Positions 36,501 to 45,101 of a stretch of 64,000 bases of DNA are shown one piece after another. Positions within the stretch are counted from its first letter, which is position 1. The number at the start of each line of letters is the position of its first letter. The translations under genes were made by a program, and so were the position numbers. Source of the DNA: Variovorax sp. J22P240 (lineage in GTDB: Bacteria; Pseudomonadota; Gammaproteobacteria; Burkholderiales; Burkholderiaceae_C). The DNA lies in contig NZ_JASZYR010000005.1 in NCBI RefSeq assembly GCF_030316855.1, positions 62,001 to 126,000 on the forward strand. Reading direction: 5' to 3'. The notes beneath the pieces were generated by a model that did not search any database, was not told the origin of the DNA, and was given only the letters and a program-made list of their open reading frames with translations.

Positions 36501-36744
36501 GGCGCAGCGTGCCCTTGGTGCTCTTGTCGAAGCGCTTCTCGTCGCACAACTCGTCGGCCAGCGCGGCGGACGACACCACGATCACCGGCATGCCCGGCAT
36601 GTCGAGCCAATAGATGGCGCCGAGCTCCTGCGCGATCCGCCACATGTCCAGCACGGGCGATTCGGACCCGATCGACAGGATGTTGCCGACGAAGGGCTTC
36701 TTCGCCGGATGCGGAATCGGGTACAGCGCGTTCTTGCCTGCCAT
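33526..36744 (-). CDS. Self-sufficient cytochrome P450 / NADPH-P450 reductase (CYP102 type)
   Basis: Single-chain fatty-acid hydroxylase of 1072 residues like P450-BM3 (1049). Haem domain residues 1-470: I-helix AGHETTSGLLSF, ExxR in LKESLRMFP, haem ligand Cys411 in FGNGQRACIGRQFA. FMN domain 490-650: LLVLQGSNLGTAEDLARQLA. FAD/NADPH domain to the end: RYYSISSSP, VGPGTGLAPFRGFLQER, LFFGCRHPDQDFIY. AAGGGG spaced seven bases supports ATG 36744 over ATG 36750. It is third in the operon TetR-binding protein-P450. Confidence 0.95.
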   Translation of the reverse strand: MAGKNALYPIPHPAKKPFVGNILSIGSESPVLDMWRIAQELGAIYWLDMPGMPVIVVSSAALADELCDEKRFDKSTKGTLRRLRALSHGLFTSDTHESTWSKPHNILLANFSQRAMQAYHPMMLDIAEQLVTKWERLNFDEEIDVVRDMTALTLDTIGLCGFGYRFNSFYREGFHPFVDAMVRTLETVQNRRGIPLEELMLKKELAQQRKDVRYMHKMVEDIVRERRESGADIATKPDLLSYMIAGVDKKTGERLDDRQIRDECIEFLIAGHETTSGLLSFAIYFLLNNPDAMAKAQAEVDNVFGPDPSVKPTYAQVNRLTYVLQVLKESLRMFPTAPAIAMAAKEDTTIGGQYTIKRRNMVILHALALHRDKAVWGEDADRFNPDHFSRDAERERPVNAFKPFGNGQRACIGRQFALQEAVLTLGMILQRFTLVDHTGYQLKIKEALTIKPEGFRIKAVLRDPATRARSDTTAQPAQATTEKPTAARPHAARHGTSLLVLQGSNLGTAEDLARQLAEAGEMRGFSTQLASLDDYAERLPANGAVAIVCASYNGAAPDNAAEFHRWLDKADDSLNGVRFTVFGCGNTDWASTYQSVPRRIDERLAALGAARVHPRGEGDAREDMDGAFQDWSDALWPTLVSTFDLKVGADTPAQSEPLYTLEELPPPQKNAIVDALGAVPMRVIENRELQSAASDAGEARSTRHVELQLPEGVNYRAGDHLSVVPRNGPAQVERAMARFGFDRNAHVRLHAASGRKAALPVDEVIAVDRLLGDYVELQDVATRKQIAQLAAHTECPFTKPKLVALSGADESSAQLYKSEVLQKRKSVLDLLEECPACQVPFAQFLEMLSPLTPRYYSISSSPIVDGGRCSVTVGVVAGPARSGLGRFEGVCSNFLSRAQAGETVHGVVRETTAEGFRLPDDPARPVIMVGPGTGLAPFRGFLQERAAMIANGTPPGEAMLFFGCRHPDQDFIYADELKGWAGSGVTRLHTAFSRAGERKVYVQDLIREQAAHVWRLLDDGAIVYVCGDGSRMEPDVRRALSDIAREHGQDGSAWLDKMISEKRYVLDVWAGA

Positions 36745-36840
36745 GGTCATGCCCCTTGCTCGTGCCGATTGCGGACCGCGGGTGCGGGTCCCGCAGTATC
36801 TCGACGGCAGAGGGGGGCGGCAGGCCGGGGTATTCCCTTA

Positions 36841-38088
36841 TCAGGGACGAGGCATCTTGCAGTCCGTGCCTTGGGCGAGTTCGTTGCCGCTGTAGATCGC
36901 GTCGGTGCGGAAGCCGTAGTTCGTGCCCTCCCAACCGACCTTCACCGTCTTGCCGTCGACCGGCGCGATCGTGTTGACCACCTGCGGCAGCAGCAGTTGA
37001 TGATCATCGGCGCGCATGCGTACCGGGCCGACGACGGAGTCGAAGCTCAGGTCCTCGAGGGCGAGGGCCACCTTGGGCGTGTCGGTGCTGCCGGCCTTGT
37101 TGATGGCGGCGGCCAGCAGGCGCGGCGTCATCTCGATGCGCGGCGCAAGGAAGTCCTTGCCCGTCTTGGCCTTGTAGCTCTTCGCGAGGGCGTCGACCTT
37201 CGGCGAATCGGCTTGGCCGGGGTGCCATTCGGCGACCCAGGTCAACTGGCCGAGCTTGGCCTGCGACACGGCGAGCACCGTGCCGGGCACCGAGCCCGCG
37301 CTGTGGTTGAAGTAGCGCAGGTTGTAGCCCGCATCGCCGGCGGCTTTCAGCAGCAAGCTCATGTCCTGGCCCCAGTTGCCGGTGATCACCGAGTCGGCGC
37401 CCGATTGCCTGACGTTCGCGAGATAGGGGGCGAAGTCCTTCACCTTGCCGATGGGATGCAGGGTCTCGCCGACGAACTGGATGTCGGGCCGCGCGAGGCC
37501 GACCAGTTGCCGGCCGTAGCTGGCCCACTGCTTGCCGTGGGCGTAGTCCTGGTTCAGCAGGTACACCTTCTTCACGTCCGGCGTCTTCTTGATGTAGTTG
37601 GCGATCGCCTTCATCTTCATCGCCGTGTTGGCATCGGTCTGGAAGTGCCAGAAGCTGCACGACTTGCCTGTGAGCTCGGGGTCGATGGACGAGTGGTTCA
37701 GCACCAGCAGTTCCTTGCCGGGGTTGCGCTGGTTCCAACGGTTCACTGCCTGCACCAGCGCACTCACCACCGACGAGCCCGAGCCGCCTGTGACGATGGC
37801 GCGCGCGCCCTGGTCGATGGCCGCCTGCAGTGCGCTCTGGCTCTCCTGTGCGGAGAGCTTGCTGTCGAACTGCAGCAACTGGAGCTTGGTTCCGCCGAGC
37901 ACGCCGCCCTTGGCGTTGATGTCCTCGATGGCGTACTGCGTGTGCGTGAGCATCAGTTCGCCCACGTTCGCGAAGGGGCCGGAGAGCGGGTCGATGTAGG
38001 CGATCTTGTAGGTCTGCTGGGCGTGGGCGGCACCGGCCGTCAGGAGGGCGACGGCCGCGAAGGGCGCGAGCAGGCAGGGGAACTTCAT
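36841..38088 (-). CDS. Branched-chain-amino-acid-type ABC transporter substrate-binding protein
   Basis: A 415-residue periplasmic receptor with signal peptide (AAGAAHAQ cleavage). Receptor-family fold: IAYIDPLSGPFANVGELMLTHTQYAIEDINAKGGVLGG, then ARAIVTGGSGSSVVSALVQAV. No permease or ATPase genes adjoin, so it either uses a remote transporter or senses its ligand. Cotranscription with a CYP102-type P450 and a TetR regulator suggests a hydrophobic carboxylic acid as ligand (inference). GGAGAC precedes ATG 38088. Confidence 0.92.
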   Translation of the reverse strand: MKFPCLLAPFAAVALLTAGAAHAQQTYKIAYIDPLSGPFANVGELMLTHTQYAIEDINAKGGVLGGTKLQLLQFDSKLSAQESQSALQAAIDQGARAIVTGGSGSSVVSALVQAVNRWNQRNPGKELLVLNHSSIDPELTGKSCSFWHFQTDANTAMKMKAIANYIKKTPDVKKVYLLNQDYAHGKQWASYGRQLVGLARPDIQFVGETLHPIGKVKDFAPYLANVRQSGADSVITGNWGQDMSLLLKAAGDAGYNLRYFNHSAGSVPGTVLAVSQAKLGQLTWVAEWHPGQADSPKVDALAKSYKAKTGKDFLAPRIEMTPRLLAAAINKAGSTDTPKVALALEDLSFDSVVGPVRMRADDHQLLLPQVVNTIAPVDGKTVKVGWEGTNYGFRTDAIYSGNELAQGTDCKMPRP

Positions 38089-38137
38089 GGACTGTCTCCG
38101 TAGGAGTGAAGGAAGGGTGAAGGCGGAAGGGCCGTGC

Positions 38138-38830
38138 TCAGCCGTTGCGTTCGCGCAGGCCCAGCACGCGCCACGCCAGGCGCGAAAGCTCGGCCACCAC
38201 TTCGTCAGGCGAGAGGCGGCCATCGGGCCGGTACCAGCTGTAGAGAAAGCCGGGCAGGCTCAGCGCCGCGAACGCGGTGATCTTGGTTTCGCTGAAGTCC
38301 AGATCGCCATCGCGCCGGGCCTCTTCGAGCAGAGGAAAGAGCTGGTCGTAGAAGTGATGCGCGAGCTTCTTCTGCGCGGCGATGTACTCCGGCCGGTAGA
38401 CCTGCGGCTCCTTGTAGGCGAAAAAGGCGCAGGGGTGATGCGCGACCGTCGCACGGATCAGCCGCTCGATGCCTTCCTTGACCTTCTCCACCGCAGGGCG
38501 CGTGTCGCCGGCGGCGAAGTCCATCGCGGTGAAGCAGTCGACCGCCGGCCGCCACGACAAGGTCTCGAAGATCTCTTGCTTGTCGCGGAAGTAGTAGTAG
38601 ACGAAAGGCTTGGTCGCATCGAGCGCGCGCACGATCTGCGCCATCGTCGTGTTGGCATAGCCCTGCACCGCGAAGAGCTGGGCTGCCGCCTGGAGGATGC
38701 GTTCGCGCTGTACGTCGGTGCCCGCCGTGGCTGCGCGCTGGCGGCCCGTGCCTTGCGGCAGATCGGTTCTCGTGGAGTGCGCATCGCCGCGCCCAGAGGG
38801 TTTGTGCGGTGTCGCCGAAGTTATACCCAT
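38138..38830 (-). CDS. TetR-family transcriptional regulator of the fatty-acid locus
   Basis: A 230-residue TetR protein with a 40-residue basic N-terminal extension before the HTH (RERILQAAAQLFAVQGYANTTMAQIVRALDATKPFVYYYFRDKQEIF). The C-terminal ligand domain contains YKEPQVYRPEYIAAQKKL. Its start codon overlaps the palindrome TACCCATGGGTA. It heads the operon with the binding protein and P450 and is divergent from the acyl-CoA ligase, so it may respond to an acyl-CoA or fatty acid. A later Met could be the true start. Confidence 0.88.
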   Translation of the reverse strand: MGITSATPHKPSGRGDAHSTRTDLPQGTGRQRAATAGTDVQRERILQAAAQLFAVQGYANTTMAQIVRALDATKPFVYYYFRDKQEIFETLSWRPAVDCFTAMDFAAGDTRPAVEKVKEGIERLIRATVAHHPCAFFAYKEPQVYRPEYIAAQKKLAHHFYDQLFPLLEEARRDGDLDFSETKITAFAALSLPGFLYSWYRPDGRLSPDEVVAELSRLAWRVLGLRERNG

Positions 38831-38835
38831 GGGTA
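38824..38835. promoter_or_regulatory. Perfect palindrome at TetR start, candidate operator
   Basis: TACCCATGGGTA, 12 bases, fully symmetrical and overlapping the tetR ATG, in the 75-base space between the divergent arms of the locus. Candidate site for autoregulation and for control of the ligase-carboxylase arm. It could be chance, because CCATGG is short. Confidence 0.4.
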
Positions 38836-38905
38836 GGATTGTTGGTGCACCATGAAGCGATGACAAGCGGCCAAGCCCTATCGATAACCCTGTGAGAGTG
38901 ACACC

Positions 38906-40519
38906 ATGGAGACAACCCAGCTTCCCGACCGCCCGCAGCAACCACTGCACGAGTACCTGCGCACGCATGCGCGCGAGCGTGGCGACCATCCGGCCTGCAT
39001 CTGGTACGGACGATCCTTCAGCTACGCCGAACTGGATGCGGCGAGCGATGCCTTCGCGGCGAGGCTGCAGGCCATCGGCGTGCGCAAGGGCGATCCGGTG
39101 GTGCTCTTCCTCAACAACTGCCCGCAATACCTGGCGGCCCACTTCGGCATCCAGAAGATCGGTGCCATCGTGTGTCCGAGCGGACCGCTCAACAAGGAGC
39201 ATGAACTGGCCTATCAGGTCAACGACCTGAAGGCACGCGTGATCGTCGCGGCCTCGTCGCTGATGCCGGTGGTCGACAAGGTCCGCGCCGCGAGTGCGCT
39301 CGAACACGTGTTCGTCGTTCACTACGCCGACCTGCTGCCGGCGACGACACCGATCGATGTGCCCGCCGACCTCGCTGCAGCAAGGCACGAACCGCGGAGC
39401 GTGCCGCCGGGCTGCGAAGACTTCCTTGCCGTGATGAAGAGCGGCCAGTGTCCTGCGCCCGTGGAGGTCTCCCTCGACGATGTGGCGCTGATGACCTACA
39501 CCTCCGGCACCACGGGTCTGCCGAAGGGCGCCATGCTGAGCTACGGCAATGCGCTCTTCAAGACGCGCGCCGCCGCCGATTGCAATGGTGTGAACGGCAG
39601 TGACGTGCTGTTGTCGATCGCGCCGCTCTATCACATCGCTGGCATGCTGATGGGCGTCAATGTGCCGGTGCTCACGGGAGCGACCTCGGTGCTGCTGCAC
39701 CGCTTCGAGCCGCGCGCCGCGCTGCAGGCGATCGACCGCTACCGGGTGAACTGGTGGTACAGCATCGCGCCGATGAACGTCGCCTGCATGCAGGTGGAAG
39801 GCGCCACAGGCTTCGATCTGTCGAGCCTGCGCATGAATCCCGTCACGAGCTTCGGCATCACCTTCACCGAGCCGCTCGCGCAGCAATGGCGCGGCTTTGC
39901 GAACAACTGCAGTTCCTTCGAGGCGGCCTACGGCCTGAGCGAAACCCACACCTGCGACACCTACACGCCGCACCACGCGCCGCGCTGGGGCACGCAGGGC
40001 ATCGCGGTGCCGGGCGTGACCATCCGCATCATCGACACCGACACGGGCGAGGACAAGCCGGTGGGCGAAGTCGGCGAGATCGTGCTCACGAGCGCGGGCT
40101 CCTTCAAGGGCTACTGGAACAAGCCCGAGGCCACTGCGGCAACGCTGCGCAACGGCTGGGTGCATACCGGCGACATGGGCAAGCTCGACGCCGACGGCTA
40201 TCTCACCTTCATCGGCCGCTTCAAGGAAATGATCAAGGTCTCGGGCTACAGCGTGTTCCCCGAAGAGGTGGAGACCATCCTCATCAAGCATCCCTCCGTG
40301 GCGCAGGCCGCGGTCATCGCGCAGCCCGATGCGGACAAGGGCGAAGTGGTCAAGGCCTTCATCGTGAAGAAGCCGGGGGCCGAACTCGATGCCGATGCCT
40401 TGATCGCCTGGTCGCGCGAGAACATGGCGAGCTACAAGGCGCCGCGCTCGGTGCGCTTCATCGATGCACTGCCGACGACCGGCGCGGGCAAGGTGCTGCG
40501 CAGACTACTGAAAGACTGA
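38906..40519 (+). CDS. Acyl-CoA synthetase (AMP-forming)
   Basis: A 537-residue fatty-acyl-CoA ligase of the ANL superfamily. The P-loop is YTSGTTGLPKGAM, the A5 motif is AAYGLSETHTCDTYTP, and WVHTGDMGKLDADGYLTFIGRFKEMIKVSGYSVFPEEVE carries the core hinge motif. The C-terminal catalytic Lys is in TGAGKVLRRLLKD. It activates a carboxylic acid to its CoA ester; chain length is not set by sequence. Only four bases separate it from the acyl-CoA carboxylase gene, so the CoA ester is probably the substrate carboxylated next. Confidence 0.93.
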   Translation: METTQLPDRPQQPLHEYLRTHARERGDHPACIWYGRSFSYAELDAASDAFAARLQAIGVRKGDPVVLFLNNCPQYLAAHFGIQKIGAIVCPSGPLNKEHELAYQVNDLKARVIVAASSLMPVVDKVRAASALEHVFVVHYADLLPATTPIDVPADLAAARHEPRSVPPGCEDFLAVMKSGQCPAPVEVSLDDVALMTYTSGTTGLPKGAMLSYGNALFKTRAAADCNGVNGSDVLLSIAPLYHIAGMLMGVNVPVLTGATSVLLHRFEPRAALQAIDRYRVNWWYSIAPMNVACMQVEGATGFDLSSLRMNPVTSFGITFTEPLAQQWRGFANNCSSFEAAYGLSETHTCDTYTPHHAPRWGTQGIAVPGVTIRIIDTDTGEDKPVGEVGEIVLTSAGSFKGYWNKPEATAATLRNGWVHTGDMGKLDADGYLTFIGRFKEMIKVSGYSVFPEEVETILIKHPSVAQAAVIAQPDADKGEVVKAFIVKKPGAELDADALIAWSRENMASYKAPRSVRFIDALPTTGAGKVLRRLLKD

Positions 40520-40523
40520 CCGG

Positions 40524-43500
40524 ATGATGAAGAAAGTCCTGATTGCCAACCGCGGCGAGATCGCCGTGCGGCTGGTGCGCGCGTTGCGCGATCTCGGCAT
40601 TGCGAGCGTTGCCGTCCATGCGAGGGACGATGCCGCCGCGCTGCACGTGCAGCTGGCCGACACGGCTATGGCTTTGGGCGCTACCGGCCCTTCCGCCTAC
40701 CTCGACACCGCCGCGCTGATCGCCATCGCGCGCGAACACGGGTGCGACGCGGTGCACCCCGGCTATGGATTCCTGAGCGAGCGTGCCGACTTCGCGCAGT
40801 CCTGCGCGCAGGCAGGCTTGCGCTTCATCGGTCCCACTCCCGAGCAACTCGCTCTGTTCGGCGACAAGGCCCGCGCGCGTGCGCTGGCCGAGCAATGCGA
40901 CGTGCCGGTGATGCCGGGCAGCGCCGGCGCCGTGACCTTGGCTGAGGCGCAGGCGTTCTTCGCCGCGCAGCAGGCTGAAGGCGCCGGCGTGATGGTCAAG
41001 GCCATCGGCGGCGGCGGCGGACGCGGCATGCGGGCCGTGTTGAACGCCTCCGACCTGACCGAAGCGCACGCGCGCTGCATGTCGGAAGCCAAGGCGGCCT
41101 TCGGTGTCGAAGGCGTCTATGTCGAGCGCCTGATGCGCAATGCGCGACACATCGAAGTGCAGGTGCTGGGTGACGGTCGCGCGGTGGCGAGCCTGGGCGA
41201 GCGCGAGTGCACGCTGCAGCGTCGTTTTCAGAAACTGGTCGAGATCGCACCGAGCCCTTCACTGCCCGAGCCGCTGCGCGATCAGGTCACGCAGGCTGCG
41301 TTGCGCATGGCGAAGGCCGTCGGCTACCAGAGCCTGGGCACCTTCGAATTCCTGGTCGACGAGCATTCGGCGACGCTGCCCTTCGTGTTCATCGAGGCCA
41401 ATCCGCGCCTGCAGGTCGAGCACACGGTGACCGAGGCGGTCACGGGGCTCGACCTGGTCCAGTTGCAGATCGGCGTCGCGAACGGCCAGACGCTGGCGGA
41501 CCTGGGCATCGATACCCAACGCACCGCACCACAGCGCGGCTTCGCGGTGCAATGGCGGATCAATGCCGAGACACTCGATGCGCAAGGCAATGCGCGGCCC
41601 TCCGGTGGCACGCTGGCACGTTTCGACTTGCCGGCCGGTCCGGGTGTGCGTGTCGACTCGCACGGCTACGCGGGCCTCGCGCCCTCGCCGCACTACGACA
41701 CGCTGCTGGCCAAGCTGATCGTTCATTCTTCGTCGCCGCGCTTTGCGGACGTGGTGCGGCGTTCGCTGCGCGCGCTCGAGGAATGTCACATCGACGGCAT
41801 CGCGACCAACCTGGCATTGCTGCGCGCGATCGCGACGCGGCCTGAGTTCGAGACGCAGGCGGTGCATACGCGCTTCGTTGAGGCCCACCTGGCCGATCTG
41901 CTGGCGGCTGCCGCGCACATCGACGATGCGGCTTCGAGAGTCGCCCGACCGGCCGCATCCCGAAGCGAGGCAGCGGCAGCTCCGCAGGAGGATGACGACG
42001 GCCTCATCGTCAAGGCGCCGATGCCTGCCAAGCTGGTTCAGCTCGAAGTGGATGTCGGCGACATCGTGCCGGCCGGGGCGCAACTCGGCGTGCTCGAAGC
42101 GATGAAGATGGAGCACCTGCTGCACGCGCCGTCCGCGGGCCGCGTGGTCGCCTTGCTGGCGCAGCCCGGCGACTACCTGGTCGAAGGACAGTCGCTGGTC
42201 AAGCTGGAGGCGGTGGACGCGCACGCGGTCGAAGCCGAAGCACATGCCGAGCGCGATCTCGATGAGATCCGCCCCGATCTCCAGAAGGTGATCGATCGCC
42301 ACGCGCCGACGCTCGATGCCAACCGGGCCGCTGCAGTCGCAAAGCGTCAGGCCCAAGGCGGCCGCACCGCGCGCGCCAACATCGCCGACCTGTGCGAGCT
42401 GGCCGACGATCCCGGCAACTTCACCGAATACGGCGCGCTCGCGATTGCGGCGCAGACGCGCCGCCGCGCGCTGGAGGACCTGATCGCCAACACGCCGGCG
42501 GATGGCATGGTGACCGGCATCGGCAGCATCAACGCGAAGCAGTTCGGGCCCGAGAAGGCGCGCTGCGTGGTCATGTCCTACGACTACACCGTGCTCGCGG
42601 GCACGCAGGGCATGCGCAACCATCACAAGACCGACCGCATGCTGGGGATCGCGCACCAACTGCAGTTGCCGGTGGTGCTCTTTGCCGAAGGCGGCGGCGG
42701 CCGGCCCGGCGACACCGACATGCCGATCGTCGCCGGCCTGAACAACCACACCTTCAGCCAGTTCGCGGCGCTCTCGGGCAAGGTGCCGGTGGTGGGCATC
42801 GTGCACGGGCGCTGCTTCGCGGGCAACGCGGCGCTGCTGGGTTGCGCGGACGTGATCATCGCCACCGAGGCCAGCAACATCGGCATGAGCGGCCCCGCGA
42901 TGATCGAAGGCGGTGGCCTCGGCACCTTCGCGCCGGAGCAGATCGGGCCCAGCAGCGTGCAGTCGCGCAATGGCGTGATCGACATTCTCGTGAAGGACGA
43001 AGCGCACGCTGTCGCTGCCGCCAAGCAGTACATCTCGTATTTCCAGGGGCCGACGAGCGACTGGGAATGCGCCGACCAGCGTGCATTGCGCCATGCCGTG
43101 CCCGAGAACCGGCTGCGCGTCTATGACGCGCGCGCTGCGATGCAGGGTGTCGTCGACACGGGATCGATGCTCGAACTGCGCGCAGGCTTCGGCGCCGGCA
43201 TCGTGACGGCGCTGGCGCGCATCGAGGGCAAGCCTGTCGGCCTGCTGGCGAACAACCCGCACCACCTCGGCGGTGCGATCGACGTGGAGGCCGCCGACAA
43301 GGCCGCGCGCTTCATGCAGCTTTGCAACGCGCACGGACTGCCGCTGGTGTCGCTGTGCGACACGCCGGGCTTCATGGTCGGCCCCGAGATCGAGGCGCAG
43401 GCGCAGGTGCGCCATGTGTGCCGCATGTTCATGGTGGCTTCGCACTTGCGCGTGCCCTTCTTCGCCGTGGTGCTGCGCAAGGGCTACGGGCTCGGCGCGC

Positions 43501-43826
43501 AGGCAATGACGGCGGGCGGCTTCGATGCACCGGTGTTCACCGTTGCGTGGCCCACCGGTGAGTTCGGTGCCATGGGGCTCGAAGGCGCGGTGCGTCTCGG
43601 CTTCCGCAAGGAACTCGAAGCCGCTGCAGAAGGTGCTGAACGCGATGCGCTGTTCAAAAAGCTGGTCGCGCAGCAGTACGCGAACGGCGAGGCGATCCAC
43701 ATGGCGCAGACGCTGGAGATCGATGCCGTGATCGATCCGGCCGACACGCGGGCATGGCTGGTGCGAGGGCTCGCTTCGTCCGCAGCCGCTCGGCGGCCGG
43801 CCACCGCGTACGTCGACACCTGGTAA
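40524..43826 (+). CDS. Single-chain biotin-dependent acyl-CoA carboxylase (BC-BCCP-CT)
   Basis: An 1100-residue fusion. Biotin carboxylase (about 1-450): KVLIANRGEIAVRLVRAL, CDAVHPGYGFLSERADFA, ATP-grasp loop KAIGGGGGRGMRAV, FIEANPRLQVEHTVTEAVTGLDLV. Biotinyl domain: Lys528 in LEAMKMEHLL. Carboxyltransferase (about 600-1100): DDPGNFTEYGALAIAAQT, GGGGRPGDTD, GRCFAGNAALLG, LCDTPGFMVGPE. Proteins of this layout include the long-chain acyl-CoA carboxylases (LCC) described from Mycobacterium and Rhodopseudomonas. It would alpha-carboxylate the ester made by the preceding ligase. Confidence 0.92.
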   Translation: MMKKVLIANRGEIAVRLVRALRDLGIASVAVHARDDAAALHVQLADTAMALGATGPSAYLDTAALIAIAREHGCDAVHPGYGFLSERADFAQSCAQAGLRFIGPTPEQLALFGDKARARALAEQCDVPVMPGSAGAVTLAEAQAFFAAQQAEGAGVMVKAIGGGGGRGMRAVLNASDLTEAHARCMSEAKAAFGVEGVYVERLMRNARHIEVQVLGDGRAVASLGERECTLQRRFQKLVEIAPSPSLPEPLRDQVTQAALRMAKAVGYQSLGTFEFLVDEHSATLPFVFIEANPRLQVEHTVTEAVTGLDLVQLQIGVANGQTLADLGIDTQRTAPQRGFAVQWRINAETLDAQGNARPSGGTLARFDLPAGPGVRVDSHGYAGLAPSPHYDTLLAKLIVHSSSPRFADVVRRSLRALEECHIDGIATNLALLRAIATRPEFETQAVHTRFVEAHLADLLAAAAHIDDAASRVARPAASRSEAAAAPQEDDDGLIVKAPMPAKLVQLEVDVGDIVPAGAQLGVLEAMKMEHLLHAPSAGRVVALLAQPGDYLVEGQSLVKLEAVDAHAVEAEAHAERDLDEIRPDLQKVIDRHAPTLDANRAAAVAKRQAQGGRTARANIADLCELADDPGNFTEYGALAIAAQTRRRALEDLIANTPADGMVTGIGSINAKQFGPEKARCVVMSYDYTVLAGTQGMRNHHKTDRMLGIAHQLQLPVVLFAEGGGGRPGDTDMPIVAGLNNHTFSQFAALSGKVPVVGIVHGRCFAGNAALLGCADVIIATEASNIGMSGPAMIEGGGLGTFAPEQIGPSSVQSRNGVIDILVKDEAHAVAAAKQYISYFQGPTSDWECADQRALRHAVPENRLRVYDARAAMQGVVDTGSMLELRAGFGAGIVTALARIEGKPVGLLANNPHHLGGAIDVEAADKAARFMQLCNAHGLPLVSLCDTPGFMVGPEIEAQAQVRHVCRMFMVASHLRVPFFAVVLRKGYGLGAQAMTAGGFDAPVFTVAWPTGEFGAMGLEGAVRLGFRKELEAAAEGAERDALFKKLVAQQYANGEAIHMAQTLEIDAVIDPADTRAWLVRGLASSAAARRPATAYVDTW

Positions 43827-43936
43827 AGCGCCGCAAGAAGGGCCGACACAGCTCTACACAACACTTCGCTCGCGGCTTACAAGCAGTTCACATGGGGCAG
43901 GGAGGATGAAGCTTCCAACAACTCAAAGGAGTACCC

Positions 43937-44311
43937 ATGAAAAAACTCGCAGTCACTCTCGCGATGGGCGCCGCTTCCCTGCTGTCGCTCAGCGCCGTGA
44001 TGGTGCCGACCGCGGCACAGGCGCAGGCCGTGGTCTCGGTCCGCGTGGCGCCGCCGCCTGCGCGCCATGAGCACGTTCCGCCGCCGCGTCCGGGCTATGT
44101 GTGGGCTCCCGGCCACTACGAGTGGAATCACGGTCGCTATGTCTGGAACCGTGGCAACTGGATGCGTGCAAGGGAAGGCTATGCCTACCGAGCGCCGCAA
44201 TGGCGTGAGAAGGGCGGCCACTGGGAATACCAGGCGGGCCGCTGGGACAACGATGGCGATGGCGTGCCGAATCGGTACGACCGCAAGCCGAACAATCCGT
44301 CCCGAAGCTGA
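43937..44311 (+). CDS. YXWGXW-repeat secreted protein
   Basis: A 124-residue periplasmic protein with a clear signal peptide (AQAQA). Tandem aromatic repeats APGHYEWNHGRYVWNRGNW and GHWEYQAGRWDN resemble the WxxGxW/YXWGXW motif family, and a Pro-rich start (PPPARHEHVPPPRPGYVW) precedes. The C-terminus GDGVPNRYDRKPNNP resembles a calcium-binding thrombospondin-3-like loop. AAAGGAG precedes ATG 43937. Function unknown; family members are linked to the envelope. Confidence 0.85.
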   Translation: MKKLAVTLAMGAASLLSLSAVMVPTAAQAQAVVSVRVAPPPARHEHVPPPRPGYVWAPGHYEWNHGRYVWNRGNWMRAREGYAYRAPQWREKGGHWEYQAGRWDNDGDGVPNRYDRKPNNPSRS

Positions 44312-44329
44312 GGCTTCAGGCTTAGTGGA

Positions 44330-44365
44330 AAAGCCGGCCATGCGCAATGCATGGGCCGGCTTCTT
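44330..44365 (+). terminator. Strong hairpin terminator after the YXWGXW gene
   Basis: AAGCCGGCCATGC (44330-44342), loop GCAAT, GCATGGGCCGGCTT (44348-44361) with one bulge, followed by CTTTG. The gene on the other strand (lrgB) converges here, so the stem may serve both directions. Confidence 0.8.
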
Positions 44366-44371
44366 TGTGTC

Positions 44372-45097
44372 TCAGAAGAGCTTGAACACCAGCGGCATCA
44401 GCAGCGCCGCAAGCACCACTTGCATCCCCAGCGCCAGACCTGCATAGGCGCCGGCATCCGCATCGACGTGGAGCGCCCGGGCCGCGCCGATGCCGTGAGC
44501 GGCTGTGCCCAGACCGAAGCCGCGCGCTGCATACCCTTGGGCGCTGGTGCTGATGCGGAGCGCGTCGAAAAGGTACTTGCCCGACAGCGCGCCGATCATG
44601 CCGGTGAGCACCGCGAACACGGCCGAGAGCGCGGGAATTCCGCCGATCTTCTCCGCAATGCCCATGGCCACCGGCGCCGTCACCGACTTGGGCGCGAGCG
44701 ACAGCACGACGTCGTGCGGCAAGCCCATCGCCCAGCCGAGCGCCACTGCGGATCCGCCTGCGGCCGTGCCGCCGAGCAGCGATGCGAGCACCAGCCGGCC
44801 GAAGCGCGCGCGCAGCTCCGCGCGTCGCTGCCACAGCGGCCATGCCAATGCGACCACGGCCGGCCCGAGCAGGAAGTGAATGAACTGCGCGCCCGCGAAG
44901 TAAGTCTGATAGTCCACTCGCGTGAGCAGCAGCCCGCTCGCCAGCACGACCACCGACCACAGCACCGGATTGGCCCAGGGCGCCCCGCCAGCCCTCGTGT
45001 ACGCCGCGTTGGCGAGCAAGTAAACGACCAAGGTCGCGGTCAACCCGAACAGCGGCGTGGCGGAAAGATAGATCCAAAGTTCGACGAAGCGTGGCAT
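44372..45097 (-). CDS. lrgB: LrgB/CidB-family membrane protein
   Basis: A 241-residue polytopic inner-membrane protein. The family hallmark LAPKSVTAPVAMGIAEKIGGIPALSAVFAVLTGMIGA and the ending GTAAHGIGAARALHVDADAGAYAGLALGMQ are intact. LrgB works with LrgA; LrgAB homologues transport small carboxylates, including pyruvate in Bacillus and glycolate/glycerate in the plant PLGG1 (established). It lies four bases from lrgA and downstream of a GlcD-type oxidase, so glycolate, glycerate or lactate transport is the favoured role here. Confidence 0.93.
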   Translation of the reverse strand: MPRFVELWIYLSATPLFGLTATLVVYLLANAAYTRAGGAPWANPVLWSVVVLASGLLLTRVDYQTYFAGAQFIHFLLGPAVVALAWPLWQRRAELRARFGRLVLASLLGGTAAGGSAVALGWAMGLPHDVVLSLAPKSVTAPVAMGIAEKIGGIPALSAVFAVLTGMIGALSGKYLFDALRISTSAQGYAARGFGLGTAAHGIGAARALHVDADAGAYAGLALGMQVVLAALLMPLVFKLF

Positions 45098-45101
45098 GCC
45101 G

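Noticed and set aside
34369..38103. 1244-residue open frame antisense to the P450 and binding protein
   Set aside because: It spans two genuine genes and their gap, has no recognisable domain and no ribosome site.
41259..43700. 813-residue open frame antisense to the acyl-CoA carboxylase
   Set aside because: Shadow of a gene with complete BC, BCCP and CT motifs.
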